The position numbers and the translations under genes were made by a program. From Actinomycetes bacterium (lineage in GTDB: Bacteria; Actinomycetota; Actinomycetes; Propionibacteriales; Propionibacteriaceae), in assembly GCA_023442485.1 (NCBI GenBank), contig JAEZZG010000073.1, forward strand, positions 1 to 27,237: 27,237 nt of DNA. The letters are read 5' to 3'. Below, piece after piece: positions 15,056 through 22,723 of the stretch. Position 1 is the first letter of the stretch, and every line of letters begins with the position of its first letter. The notes beneath the pieces are model-generated. The model was not told the DNA's origin and searched no databases. It saw nothing but the letters and a program-made list of their open reading frames with translations.

Positions 15056-15241
15056 TTACCAAGACGACTTAGTGACGCCAGGAAGCTCGCCCCTGTGAGC
15101 GAGTTCACGCAGGCAAACTCGGCACAGACCGAACTTGCGGTAAACCGAGTGCGGACGCCCACAGCGCTGGCAGCGGGTGTACGCCCTCACAGCGAACTTC
15201 GGCTTGCGGGACTGCTTGATCTTGAGAGCTGTCTTTGCCAT
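15056..15241 (-). CDS. rpsN: 30S ribosomal protein S14, zinc-binding type Z
   Basis: A 61-aa short S14 that binds 16S rRNA in the 30S head. Four cysteines (24, 27, 40 and 43) in CQRCGRP...GLCRVC make the zinc ribbon of the type Z (C+) form, and the C-terminus is LPGVTKSSW. The position between rplE and rpsH is canonical. Actinobacteria often carry a second zinc-free S14 under zinc control elsewhere; none is visible here. Confidence 0.98.
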   Translation of the reverse strand: MAKTALKIKQSRKPKFAVRAYTRCQRCGRPHSVYRKFGLCRVCLRELAHRGELPGVTKSSW

Positions 15242-15251
15242 GAGTTATCTG

Positions 15252-15887
15252 CTACTTCCTGCCCGGCTTGTACTTGCCGCCGCGCTGAGAACCGGTGTTC
15301 TTCTTGACCTTCTTAGGATCATCCACGGCCTTGAATGGGAAGCCAAGGTGCTTCAACAGTGCCTTGCCTTCTGCATCGGTATTCGCTGAGGTCACGAAGG
15401 TGACATCCATACCACGAACACGGTCAATCTTGTCCTGGTCAATCTCGAGGAACATGACCTGTTCGGAAAGACCGAAGGTGTAGTTACCCCGTCCATCAAA
15501 CTGGTTCGAGTTCAGACCACGGAAGTCACGGATACGAGGCAAAGCCAGCGAAAGCAAACGATCGGCAAACTCCCACATACGGTCACCGCGCAAGGTCACA
15601 TGGCACCCAATCGTCTGGCCTTCGCGCAGCTTGAACTGAGCAACGGACTTGCGGGCCTTGGTCACCTGTGGCTTCTGGCCGGTGATCGCGGTGATGTCGC
15701 GCACCGCCCCGTCCATCACCTTCGAGTCGCGAGCGGCATCACCGACACCCATGTTCACGACGATCTTGGTCAGACCCGGGATCTGCATGACGTTCTTGTA
15801 GCCGAATTCCTCCTGCATCGCCTTGCGAATCTCTTCGCGGTAGCGACGCTTGAGGCGCGGGATCTCACGCGTTTCCAAATCAGTCAT
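15252..15887 (-). CDS. rplE: 50S ribosomal protein L5
   Basis: A 211-aa 5S rRNA-binding protein of the central protuberance that touches the P-site tRNA. It shows the signatures PGLTKIVVNMGVGDA, TGQKPQVTKARKSVAQFKLREG and RDFRGLNSNQFDGRGNY. A Lys/Gly-rich C-terminal tail (KKVKKNTGSQRGGKYKPGRK) is longer than in E. coli. The ATG at 15887 overlaps the rplX TGA by one base (TGATG). Confidence 0.98.
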   Translation of the reverse strand: MTDLETREIPRLKRRYREEIRKAMQEEFGYKNVMQIPGLTKIVVNMGVGDAARDSKVMDGAVRDITAITGQKPQVTKARKSVAQFKLREGQTIGCHVTLRGDRMWEFADRLLSLALPRIRDFRGLNSNQFDGRGNYTFGLSEQVMFLEIDQDKIDRVRGMDVTFVTSANTDAEGKALLKHLGFPFKAVDDPKKVKKNTGSQRGGKYKPGRK

Positions 15888-16282
15888 CAGATCTCCACCT
15901 CTTCAACTTCGCCCTTGTCATTGCGGGTGCGCACGACACGGACCGAACGTGTGGCCTTGTATTCGGAACCATCCGAACGACGCTTGGTCACCTCAACACG
16001 CTTGTAGCCAACGCGACCGGTCTTAGCGTTAGCGCCAGAACCGGAAACCACGATCTGCACATTAGAAACGTGGATCGGGGCCTCGTGCGTGATGATTCCG
16101 CCTTTGACGACCTGGCCGTTAGCACCCTGGGAATCGCGGGTGTGGCGCTTGATGACATTGACGCCTTGAACCGTCACGCGTTCGCGAACCGGATCAACAG
16201 CGATGATCTCGCCGATTGCGCCCTTATCCTTACCGGCGATGACCTTGACTCGGTCACCCTTCTTGACGTGCAAGCTCTTCAT
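15887..16282 (-). CDS. rplX: 50S ribosomal protein L24
   Basis: A 131-aa KOW-domain protein that initiates 50S assembly near the exit tunnel. The KOW motif is at the N-terminus (VKKGDRVKVIAGKDKGAIGEI), followed by VTVQGVNVIKRHT. The C-terminal 30 residues (TKRRSDGSEYKATRSVRVVRTRNDKGEVEEVEI) extend beyond the E. coli length. It overlaps rplN upstream and rplE downstream by one base each. Confidence 0.98.
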   Translation of the reverse strand: MKSLHVKKGDRVKVIAGKDKGAIGEIIAVDPVRERVTVQGVNVIKRHTRDSQGANGQVVKGGIITHEAPIHVSNVQIVVSGSGANAKTGRVGYKRVEVTKRRSDGSEYKATRSVRVVRTRNDKGEVEEVEI

Positions 16283-16650
16283 TAGATCACCTCCGGTGCC
16301 AGCGAAATAATGCGCATGTATTTCTTGTCGCGCAGTTCGCGGGCCACAGGGCCGAAGATACGGGTACCGCGGGGCTCCCCATCCTGCTTGATGATCACGG
16401 CTGCGTTCTCGTCAAACTTGATGTAGGAACCATCGGGACGACGATAAGGCTTGACCGTGCGGACGATGACTGCCTTGACAATCTCGCCCTTCTTTACGCC
16501 ACCGCCTGGGATGGCGTCCTTGACGGTACACACGATGGTGTCGCCAAGGGAGGCATAGCGACGGCGGGAACCGCCGAGAACGCGGATGCACAAGAGTTCC
16601 TTAGCACCCGTGTTGTCGGCGACCTTGAGTCGCGACTCCTGCTGGATCAT
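16282..16650 (-). CDS. rplN: 50S ribosomal protein L14
   Basis: A 122-aa protein at the subunit interface (bridge B8). It is nearly invariant: MIQQESRLKVADNTGAKELLCIRVLGG, then GGVKKGEIVKAVIVRT and RIFGPVARELRDKKYMRIISLAPEV. A strong GGAGGAG precedes ATG 16650. It begins the spc block after a 119-nt, hairpin-rich spacer. Its TAA overlaps the rplX ATG (TAATG). Confidence 0.98.
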   Translation of the reverse strand: MIQQESRLKVADNTGAKELLCIRVLGGSRRRYASLGDTIVCTVKDAIPGGGVKKGEIVKAVIVRTVKPYRRPDGSYIKFDENAAVIIKQDGEPRGTRIFGPVARELRDKKYMRIISLAPEVI

Positions 16651-16663
16651 TTCATCTCCTCCG

Positions 16664-16765
16664 CTCCACTGGTTCCTTGGAAGAAGGCCTGGTGGAGCTC
16701 GTTGTCATTCCTGGATTTTGCCAGGAGGTTTGTTACTGCAAAGCAGTGAGTGACTGAAAACAGTT
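16664..16765 (-). promoter_or_regulatory. Hairpin-rich spacer between rpsQ and rplN (S10/spc boundary)
   Basis: Four short inverted repeats fill this spacer: ACTG/CAGT at 16753-16764, ACTGC/GCAGT at 16735-16747 (3-nt loop), CCTGG/CCAGG at 16710-16725 (6-nt loop), and CTCCAC/GTGGAG joining 16664-16669 to 16692-16697. The last ends just before the rplN ribosome binding site. They may mark the boundary between the S10 and spc blocks through termination, processing or translational control. Confidence 0.4.
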
Positions 16766-16769
16766 GAGG

Positions 16770-17036
16770 TTACTTAGCGCGTTCGACGATATCGAACAAA
16801 CGCCAGCGCTTGGTAGCCGAGAGCGGACGGGTCTCCATGATCCGGACACGGTCTCCGATACCAGCCGAGTTTTCAGCGTCATGAGCCTTCAGTCGGATGC
16901 TCTTGGACATGACCTTGCCGTAGAGCGGGTGCTTGACCCGGTCTTCGACCTGAACCACGATCGTCTTATCCATCTTGTCGGAAACGACGATTCCTTCACG
17001 GACCTTGCGGTGTGCACGTTCAGTCTGTGCGCTCAT
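16770..17036 (-). CDS. rpsQ: 30S ribosomal protein S17
   Basis: An 88-aa OB-fold 16S rRNA-binding protein. It shows REGIVVSDKMDKTIVVQVEDRVKHPLYGK, then KAHDAENSAGIGDRVRIMETRPLSATKRWRL, all conserved. It starts 2 nt after the rpmC stop and ends the tightly packed S10 block. Confidence 0.98.
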   Translation of the reverse strand: MSAQTERAHRKVREGIVVSDKMDKTIVVQVEDRVKHPLYGKVMSKSIRLKAHDAENSAGIGDRVRIMETRPLSATKRWRLFDIVERAK

Positions 17037-17038
17037 GC

Positions 17039-17278
17039 TTAGGCCTCCTCATTCTGATCGGGGTCTGCCACGATGCCCAGGTTGCGTTCCTGGAGAATCG
17101 TGTAGATGCGTGCGATGTCCTTGCGGACTGCACGCAAACGAGCTGGAGATTCCAACTGACCAGTTGCGGACTGGAAACGAAGGTTGAACAACTCTTCCTT
17201 CAGCTCCACGACCTTAGCGTTCAACTCAACCCGGCTCATGCTGCGCAGGTCAACGACACTATTGGACGACTTTGCCAT
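17039..17278 (-). CDS. rpmC: 50S ribosomal protein L29
   Basis: A 79-aa two-helix protein beside the exit tunnel, a docking neighbour of trigger factor and SRP. The conserved part is LRSMSRVELNAKVVELKEELFNLRFQSATGQLESPARLRAVRKDIARIYTILQER. It is slightly long, with a short acidic tail (ADPDQNEEA). The ATG at 17278 overlaps the rplP TAA by one base. Confidence 0.98.
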   Translation of the reverse strand: MAKSSNSVVDLRSMSRVELNAKVVELKEELFNLRFQSATGQLESPARLRAVRKDIARIYTILQERNLGIVADPDQNEEA

Positions 17279-17697
17279 TAGAACTCACCTGCTTCACGAG
17301 TCACGAAACGGGCCTTGAATGGCAATTTGTGAATAGCCAGACGGCACGCCTCACGGGCAACATCTTCATTGACGCCAGACAGTTCAAACAGAATCCGACC
17401 TGGCTTGATGTTGGCGACCCACCATTCCGGGGTACCCTTACCAGAACCCATCCGGGATTCAGCAGGGTGCTTGGTCATCGGACGATCCGGATACACATCG
17501 ATCCAGACCTTACCGCCACGCTTGATGTGACGGGTCATAGCGATACGAGCAGCTTCGATCTGACGGTTGGTGAGGTAGGAAGGCTCGAGAGCCTGAATCC
17601 CGTAATCACCGAAGGCCAGCTTGTTACCACCCTTGGACACACCAGTGCGCTTGGGGTGGTGCTGCTTGCGATACTTCACACGACGAGGAATCAGCAT
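17278..17697 (-). CDS. rplP: 50S ribosomal protein L16
   Basis: A 139-aa protein near the peptidyl transferase centre and A-site tRNA. It begins MLIPRRVKYRKQHHPKRTGVSKGG. It has the signature IQALEPSYLTNRQIEAARIAMTRH and GSGKGTPEWWVANIKPGRILFEL. It lies 5 nt after rpsC and overlaps rpmC by one base. L16 is a known resistance site for orthosomycin antibiotics in other bacteria; I see nothing to suggest a variant here. Confidence 0.98.
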   Translation of the reverse strand: MLIPRRVKYRKQHHPKRTGVSKGGNKLAFGDYGIQALEPSYLTNRQIEAARIAMTRHIKRGGKVWIDVYPDRPMTKHPAESRMGSGKGTPEWWVANIKPGRILFELSGVNEDVAREACRLAIHKLPFKARFVTREAGEF

Positions 17698-17702
17698 GGG
17701 AT

Positions 17703-18530
17703 TTATGCTCCTGCGTTCTCGGTTGCGGGGGCAGTGGTTTCTGCCGGAGCCTGAGTAGCTTGTGCCTCAGGTGCGCGAGCAGCGTCAGACCGACGGCGGC
17801 CTCCGCGCTCCGGACGATCCCCACGGCCACGACGGTTGTTGCGACCACCGCGGTTGTTAGGTGCGGCCTGGCGAGCGGCCTTCTGGGCGGCGCGCTCGAC
17901 ACGGGTACCAGTGACGTCACCCTTGTAGATCCACACCTTGACACCGATCCGGCCATAGGTTGTACGAGCCTCATAGAAGCCGTAGTCAATGTCGGCACGG
18001 AGGGTGTGCAGCGGGACGCGACCGTCACGGTAGCCTTCAGAGCGGCTCATTTCAGCGCCACCGAGGCGACCCGAACACTTGATCCTGACGCCCTCGGCAC
18101 CGGCGCGCATAGCTGACTGCTGAGCCTTACGCATGGCGCGGCGGAAAGCCACGCGGGCGCCGAGCTGTTCAGCGATCCCCATCGCGACGAGCTGTGCGTC
18201 AGTCTCAGGGTTTTTCACCTCAAGGATGTTGAGCTGAATCTGCTTGCCCGTCAGCTTCTCGAGCTGAGCGCGCAGGCGCTCTGCCTCAGAACCATTACGG
18301 CCAATGACGATGCCAGGACGAGCTGCATACAAGAAGATGGTGACTCGTTCTGAACGGCGCTCAATCTCAACGGTGCTGATCCCGGCACGCTCTAGCGTCT
18401 TATGCAAGAACTGGCGGATCTTGTTGTCCTCGCCCACGAACTCGCTGTACTGCTTATCCGCAAACCAGCGAGACGTGTGATCGGAGGTAATACCTAGACG
18501 GAAGCCATTCGGGTTAATTTTTTGGCCCAT
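17703..18530 (-). CDS. rpsC: 30S ribosomal protein S3 with long RG-rich/acidic tail
   Basis: A 275-aa 30S protein at the mRNA entry tunnel with helicase-assisting activity. It begins MGQKINPNGFRLGITSDH. The type II KH domain spans about 38-107 with the loop GRNG at 77-80, and the S3 C-terminal domain follows (SRSEGYRDGRVPLHTLRADIDYG). After about residue 218 there is a disordered tail: first Arg/Gly-rich (NNRGGRNNRRGRGDRPERGGRRR), then Ala/Thr/Glu/Pro-rich. Such tails are common in actinobacterial S3. It is 2 nt after rplV and 5 nt before rplP. Confidence 0.98.
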   Translation of the reverse strand: MGQKINPNGFRLGITSDHTSRWFADKQYSEFVGEDNKIRQFLHKTLERAGISTVEIERRSERVTIFLYAARPGIVIGRNGSEAERLRAQLEKLTGKQIQLNILEVKNPETDAQLVAMGIAEQLGARVAFRRAMRKAQQSAMRAGAEGVRIKCSGRLGGAEMSRSEGYRDGRVPLHTLRADIDYGFYEARTTYGRIGVKVWIYKGDVTGTRVERAAQKAARQAAPNNRGGRNNRRGRGDRPERGGRRRSDAARAPEAQATQAPAETTAPATENAGA

Positions 18531-18532
18531 GA

Positions 18533-18991
18533 CTAGGCTCCCTTCTTGCTCTCAGTAACATCGGCTGCCTTCTTAGTCCTGGCTTTCTTCGGAGCCGGAC
18601 GCGCATCCTTGGGTTCAACAACCACCGTGATGTGGCTTGAACGCTTCAGAATCCGCGACGCGGAGCCCTTAGCGCGGGGGCGAATCCGGCGCATGGTCAC
18701 GCCTTCATCGACGAACGCCTGGGACACATAGAGCTCTTCAGCGCGCAAGGACTCGGTCTGGTCTGCATTCGCAACTGCAGAGGCAATCACCTTATAGGTA
18801 GGTTCCGCCGCTGCCTGTGGGGCAAACTTCAGCAAGTCCAAGGCGTCGGTGACGTCGAGGCCACGGACCAAATCCACAACGCGACGTACCTTCCTCGGGC
18901 TCATCCGCACGTGACGCGCAATGGCGTACGAGCCAGGACGATCCCCGAGCAGGGCAAGACGGCGAGAGGGCCGTACATTGTTTTTGCTCAT
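18533..18991 (-). CDS. rplV: 50S ribosomal protein L22
   Basis: A 152-aa protein lining the exit tunnel, where its beta-hairpin loop contributes to macrolide interaction and nascent-chain sensing. The core is YAIARHVRMSPRKVRRVVDLVRG, and the loop and C-terminal strand are MRRIRPRAKGSASRILKRSSHITVVV. A basic Lys/Ala-rich tail (KKARTKKAADVTESKKGA) extends it beyond E. coli L22. The ATG at 18991 follows GAAGGA. Confidence 0.98.
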   Translation of the reverse strand: MSKNNVRPSRRLALLGDRPGSYAIARHVRMSPRKVRRVVDLVRGLDVTDALDLLKFAPQAAAEPTYKVIASAVANADQTESLRAEELYVSQAFVDEGVTMRRIRPRAKGSASRILKRSSHITVVVEPKDARPAPKKARTKKAADVTESKKGA

Positions 18992-19018
18992 TATCGATCA
19001 GTTCCTTCTCTCGCAGGC

Positions 19019-19300
19019 TTAGCGCCGACGGGCTTTCTTGTCATCTTTCACATGACCACGGAAGGTGCGGGTAGGAGCGAACTCCCCCAGCTTGTGGCCG
19101 ATCATTGATTCGGTAATAAATACCGGAACATGCTTACGACCGTCGTGCACGGCAATGGTGTGGCCAATCATGTCGGGCACAACCATGGAGCGGCGCGACC
19201 AGGTCTTGATTACATTCTTGGTACCGGCTTCGTTCTGAGCATCGACCTTCTTAGCCAAATGCTCGTCAACGAAGGGACCCTTCTTCAGACTGCGTGGCAT
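19019..19300 (-). CDS. rpsS: 30S ribosomal protein S19
   Basis: A 93-aa protein of the 30S head that pairs with S13 at inter-subunit bridges. It begins MPRSLKKGPFVDEHLAKKVDAQNE. The signature IGHTIAVHDGRKHVPVFITESMIGHKLGEFAPTRTFRGH is complete, and the tail is basic. It lies 18 nt after rplB and 27 nt before rplV. Confidence 0.98.
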   Translation of the reverse strand: MPRSLKKGPFVDEHLAKKVDAQNEAGTKNVIKTWSRRSMVVPDMIGHTIAVHDGRKHVPVFITESMIGHKLGEFAPTRTFRGHVKDDKKARRR

Positions 19301-19318
19301 TCTTCCTCAAGCTCCCAA

Positions 19319-20158
19319 TCAGCGCTTCTTCTTACCGGACTTGCGACGGCGAACAATGAACTTGTTAGACGCCTTGTTCTTGTCACGAGTGCGTCCTTCG
19401 GGCTTACCCCAAGGAGACACTGGGTGACGGCCACCAGAGGTGCGGCCTTCGCCACCACCGTGCGGGTGGTCGTGCGGGTTCATGACGACACCGCGGACGG
19501 TCGGGCGGATGCCCTTCCAGCGGTTACGCCCGGCCTTACCCCAGTTGATATTGGACTGCTCAGCGTTACCAACTTCGCCGACGGTAGCGCGGCAGCGAAC
19601 ATCGACCATGCGCATTTCACCAGACGGCATCCTCAAGGTAGCCATCCGACCCTCGCGGGCCACGAGCTGAACACCAGCGCCGGCGGAGCGGCCGAACTTG
19701 GCGCCTCCACCAGGACGAATTTCCACAGAGTGGACCATGGTGCCAACCGGGATGTTGCGCAGCGGCAGGTTATTGCCTGGCTTGATGTCAGCGCCTTCAC
19801 CGGAGATCACCGTCATGCCTTGAGAAAGGCCTTCGGGTGCGATGATGTAGCGCTTCTCACCGTCACGGTAGTGCAGCAAAGCGATGCGGGCGGTGCGGTT
19901 CGGGTCATACTCGATGTGAGCGACCTTGGCCGGGATCCCGTCCTTGTCGTAGCGCTTGAAGTCAATCAAGCGGTAGGCCTGCTTGTGACCGCCACCGATG
20001 TGACGGGTGGTAATGCGACCCTGGTTGTTACGACCGCCAGTCTTCGGCTTGGGGACCAGCAGCGACTTCTCAGGGGTCGAGCGAGTTAATTCAGCAAAGT
20101 CCGAACCGGACGAGCCGCGACGGCCCGGCGTGGTCGGCTTGTACTTACGGATACCCAT
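19319..20158 (-). CDS. rplB: 50S ribosomal protein L2
   Basis: A 279-aa primary 23S rRNA-binding protein needed for subunit association and peptidyl transfer. It starts MGIRKYKPTTPGRRGSSGSDF. The C-terminal signature MNPHDHPHGGGEGRTSGGRHPVSPWGKP starts near residue 226 and includes the conserved His cluster at the peptidyl transferase centre. It follows rplW after 33 nt and precedes rpsS by 18 nt. Confidence 0.98.
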   Translation of the reverse strand: MGIRKYKPTTPGRRGSSGSDFAELTRSTPEKSLLVPKPKTGGRNNQGRITTRHIGGGHKQAYRLIDFKRYDKDGIPAKVAHIEYDPNRTARIALLHYRDGEKRYIIAPEGLSQGMTVISGEGADIKPGNNLPLRNIPVGTMVHSVEIRPGGGAKFGRSAGAGVQLVAREGRMATLRMPSGEMRMVDVRCRATVGEVGNAEQSNINWGKAGRNRWKGIRPTVRGVVMNPHDHPHGGGEGRTSGGRHPVSPWGKPEGRTRDKNKASNKFIVRRRKSGKKKR

Positions 20159-20191
20159 AGGTCTCGTTCCTCGTCTATTTCTTCAGCCCGG

Positions 20192-20500
20192 TTAGTCAAC
20201 CGTGCCCGAGAAGATATCGATCCGCTGGCCTTCAGCGACGGTGACAATGGCGCGCTTGGTGTCGACGCGCTTGCCGGTCCCGAAACGGGTACGACGCTTC
20301 TTGCCCTGGCGGTTAATGGTGTTCACGGATTCGACCTTGACATCGAAGATCTGCTGGATAGCGATCTTGATCTCGGTCTTGTTAGCGCGCGGGTCGACGA
20401 TGAAGGTGTACTTGTTCTCGTCGAGCAACGCGTAGCTCTTTTCGGATACGACCGGCGCGAGGATGATGTCGCGGGGGTCACGAATCTTCAACGTGGTCAC
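20192..20500 (-). CDS. rplW: 50S ribosomal protein L23
   Basis: A 102-aa protein at the exit tunnel, the docking site for trigger factor and SRP. The conserved sequence is PRDIILAPVVSEKSYALLDENKYTFIVDPRANKTEIKIAIQQIFDVKVESVNT. The start is GTG at 20500, which overlaps the rplD TGA by four bases (GTGA). Spacing to rplB is 33 nt. Confidence 0.98.
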   Translation of the reverse strand: MTTLKIRDPRDIILAPVVSEKSYALLDENKYTFIVDPRANKTEIKIAIQQIFDVKVESVNTINRQGKKRRTRFGTGKRVDTKRAIVTVAEGQRIDIFSGTVD

Positions 20501-21171
20501 TTGTCGGCCTCCCCATCTTCAGAATCAAATGCGAGTGCGGCCTCCTGCGGACCAGCGAGGAAGGCATCGAGCCCAGCCTTGGTGAAGACGATGCCTTCGT
20601 TGACCAAGACGTCATAGGTGTTGAGCTGGTCAGCAACGATCACGTCGACGCCAGTAGCGTTACGCAGGCTCATCCACGACACTTCATCAGTGCGATCGAG
20701 GACGACCAAGACGTTTCTCAGGTCACCGGCGTGGGCGATGGTGGCGAGGGCTGCCTTCGTGGAGGGAACCTCAGCCGAGATGATCGAATCAAAAACGAAG
20801 ACCTTGCCGTCGGCGGCGCGATCGGAGAGGATCGAGCGCAACGCGGCTGCAATCATCTTCTTAGGAGTCCGCTGTGCATAACTGCGCGGCTGCGGACCGT
20901 GAACAGTGCCACCGCCGGTCCAGATGGGAGAACGGCGCGAACCGTGACGAGCACGACCGGTGCCCTTCTGACGCCAAGGCTTGGAGCCGCCGCCGCGAAC
21001 CATACCGCGAGTCTTTGTGGCATGGGTTCCTTGACGACCTGCGGCGAGCTGGGCGACGACAACCTGGTGGATCAGTGGAACGTTGACGTCCACGCCGAAC
21101 ACGTCGGCTGGAAGATCGGTGGAACCGGCCTTCTTGCCGTCAGCAGAGAGAATGTCAATCTTCAGACTCAT
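20497..21171 (-). CDS. rplD: 50S ribosomal protein L4
   Basis: A 224-aa protein whose extended loop lines the exit tunnel; in E. coli it also autoregulates the S10 operon. The loop segment QGTHATKTRGMVRGGGSKPWRQKGTGRARHGSRRSPIWTGGGTVHGP is fully conserved, followed by the globular domain. An acidic C-terminus (FDSEDGEADK) is present. ATGA overlap with rplC upstream, GTGA overlap with rplW downstream. Confidence 0.98.
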   Translation of the reverse strand: MSLKIDILSADGKKAGSTDLPADVFGVDVNVPLIHQVVVAQLAAGRQGTHATKTRGMVRGGGSKPWRQKGTGRARHGSRRSPIWTGGGTVHGPQPRSYAQRTPKKMIAAALRSILSDRAADGKVFVFDSIISAEVPSTKAALATIAHAGDLRNVLVVLDRTDEVSWMSLRNATGVDVIVADQLNTYDVLVNEGIVFTKAGLDAFLAGPQEAALAFDSEDGEADK

Positions 21172-21827
21172 GCGACGTCACCCTTCCTGGCTGCGCTACG
21201 GATCACGACCAGGCTCCCCTTGTTCCCGGGGATAGCGCCGCGAACGAGGATCAAACCACGCTCAGCGTCGACGCTTTGGATCGTGAGATTTTGCATGGTG
21301 ACGCGTTCGTTACCCGTGCGACCGGCCATCCGCAAACCCTTGATGACGTGACCAGGGGTAGCGCAGGCACCGATGGAGCCTGGGGAACGGTGCTTACGGT
21401 GCACACCGTGGCCTGCACCCAGACCACCGAAACCGTGACGCTTCATGACACCTGCGGTGCCCTTACCCTTCGAGATGCCGGTTACGTCGACAATCTCGGC
21501 GGCAGCGAAAGTCTCAGCAGTGAGCTCCTGGCCAATCTCATACTGGTCAGCATCAGCGGTGCGCAACTCAACAAGGTGCTTACGCGGGGTTACCCCGGCC
21601 TTGTCGAAGTGGCCTGAAACCGGCTTCGTCACATGCTTGGCTTTGATAGCACCGTAACCGAGCTGGACAGCCTTGTAGCCGTCGCGCTCTTCGGTGCGAA
21701 CCTGGGTCACCACGCACGGGCCAGCCTGAATCACAGTCACCGGGACGACCCGGTTGTTCTCATCCCAGAGCTGGGTCATGCCGAGCTTGGTGCCCAGTAG
21801 TCCCTTAATCTTTCGTTCGTTAGTCAT
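21168..21827 (-). CDS. rplC: 50S ribosomal protein L3
   Basis: A 219-aa protein near the peptidyl transferase centre, needed early in 50S assembly. I chose ATG at 21827 (MTNERKIKGLLGTKLGMTQLWDE), as in related actinobacteria. A GTG at 21842 overlaps the rpsJ TGA by four bases and would add five residues, so it remains possible. The core contains GITKGKGTAG-like sequence (GISKGKGTAGVMKRHGF), then SPGSIGACATPGHVIKGLRMAGRTGNERVT. Its TGA overlaps rplD by four bases. Confidence 0.97.
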   Translation of the reverse strand: MTNERKIKGLLGTKLGMTQLWDENNRVVPVTVIQAGPCVVTQVRTEERDGYKAVQLGYGAIKAKHVTKPVSGHFDKAGVTPRKHLVELRTADADQYEIGQELTAETFAAAEIVDVTGISKGKGTAGVMKRHGFGGLGAGHGVHRKHRSPGSIGACATPGHVIKGLRMAGRTGNERVTMQNLTIQSVDAERGLILVRGAIPGNKGSLVVIRSAARKGDVA

Positions 21828-21838
21828 CTCAGGCAACC

Positions 21839-22150
21839 TCACGGGAGCTTGATCTCGATATCGACACCCGCCGGAAGGTCGAGACGCATCAGCGAGTCGA
21901 CTGTCTTGGGGGTGGGGTCAAGAATGTCAATGAGCCGCTTGTGGGTGCGCATCTCGAAGTGCTCGCGGCTGTCCTTGTCCTTGTGGGGCGAACGGATTAC
22001 ACAGAACACGTTCTTCTCAGTAGGCAGCGGCACGGGGCCAGCCACCTTCGCGCCCGTACGAGTCACGGTGTCGACGATCTTGCGCGCCGACGAGTCGATG
22101 ACCTCGTGGTCATAGGCCCGGAGCCTGATGCGGATCTTTTGTCCCGCCAC
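21839..22150 (-). CDS. rpsJ: 30S ribosomal protein S10
   Basis: A 103-aa 30S head protein that is also NusE, the antitermination partner of NusG and NusB. It starts with GTG at 22150 (VAGQKIRIRLRAYDHEVIDSS). AAGGA lies 6 nt upstream, and homologs start here although the frame is open 22 codons further. The rest is nearly invariant: GPVPLPTEKNVFCVIRSPHKDKDSREHFEMRTHKRLIDI. It is the first gene of the S10 block. tuf, which often sits just upstream in actinobacteria, is absent from this side. Confidence 0.98.
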   Translation of the reverse strand: MAGQKIRIRLRAYDHEVIDSSARKIVDTVTRTGAKVAGPVPLPTEKNVFCVIRSPHKDKDSREHFEMRTHKRLIDILDPTPKTVDSLMRLDLPAGVDIEIKLP

Positions 22151-22233
22151 AGTAGTTCCTTCTTCTAGTCCCAAAATCAACTGGGTCGGTTGAGCCATCC
22201 ATGATCTCGTACGCACTCAAAGGGCACTACTGA

Positions 22234-22263
22234 AGTATCCGGAATAGCCGCTATTGAGTTCAT
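22234..22263 (-). promoter_or_regulatory. Candidate S10-block promoter with an embedded palindrome
   Basis: On the - strand ATGAAC (complement of 22258-22263) and GATACT (complement of 22234-22239) are separated by 18 nt and would start transcription about 75-80 nt before rpsJ. The spacer contains the near-perfect palindrome AATAGC-C-GCTATT at 22243-22255, an operator-like element. Both boxes are only fair matches. Confidence 0.3.
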
Positions 22264-22326
22264 GTGATTGCCCACCGGGGTGGACGATCATCAGATCAGT
22301 GGATGATCTGCTTCGTTGGTTGATGA

Positions 22327-22560
22327 TTAGTCAGCCGTGAGCAACTGGACTTCATCACCGACGCAGTCTTACCGAACCGGGTGGTTCGGCAAAAACGTTC
22401 TCCAGGTGTGCTGGTTGGGCCGGTTTCCGGAGTGGTCGAGCTGTCCCCGTACCCTGGCCGGACCTATACCTGCGAGGTGTTTCCCCTAGTCAAACCACAT
22501 CCCGCGCTCGGGAGTGTCGACCTTTACGAGATACCCATCCGCAAGCGATATCTGGCTTAG
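22327..22560 (+). pseudogene. Possible decayed small protein gene of unknown family
   Basis: One + strand frame is open from 22327 to a TAG at 22558-22560 and reads REQLDFITDAVLPNRVV, then SPGVLVGPVSGVVELSPYPG and CEVFPLVKPHPALGS, ending IPIRKRYLA. Counting codon positions by hand over 22339-22560 gives roughly 70% GC at position 1, 42% at position 2 and 64% at position 3, a coding-like pattern. Two TGA codons lie immediately upstream in frame. An ATG at 22323 is one frame off; removing one base near 22334-22338 would join MISQ to REQLDF. It may be a frameshifted remnant or a short gene starting at GTG 22381 (59 aa). I do not recognise the family. Confidence 0.3.
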
Positions 22561-22675
22561 CTACCCGATACATCGCCCACCGATGAGCTTGAATCTCGCA
22601 GGTAGCCGAGTCATCGGCAACCCAAATTCAGCTATCCTCATTTGGAGCAACCTGAGTATCATGTCACGATTCACC

Positions 22676-22723
22676 GCTCGGATGCAAACCGAGCCCCGCT
22701 CACTCCGCACTCTTATTGAGCGG
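22676..22723 (-). terminator. Pair of hairpins downstream of gltX
   Basis: GCTCGG (22676-22681) pairs with CCGAGC (22689-22694) across a 7-nt loop. Right beside it CCGCTC (22696-22701) pairs with GAGCGG (22718-22723) across a longer loop. They lie 50-100 nt past the gltX stop on the - strand. There is no U tract, so termination is only plausible. Confidence 0.35.

Noticed and set aside
19130..20089. A 319-codon + strand frame opposite rpsS and rplB
   Set aside because: It is a shadow of highly conserved ribosomal genes with strong codon bias.
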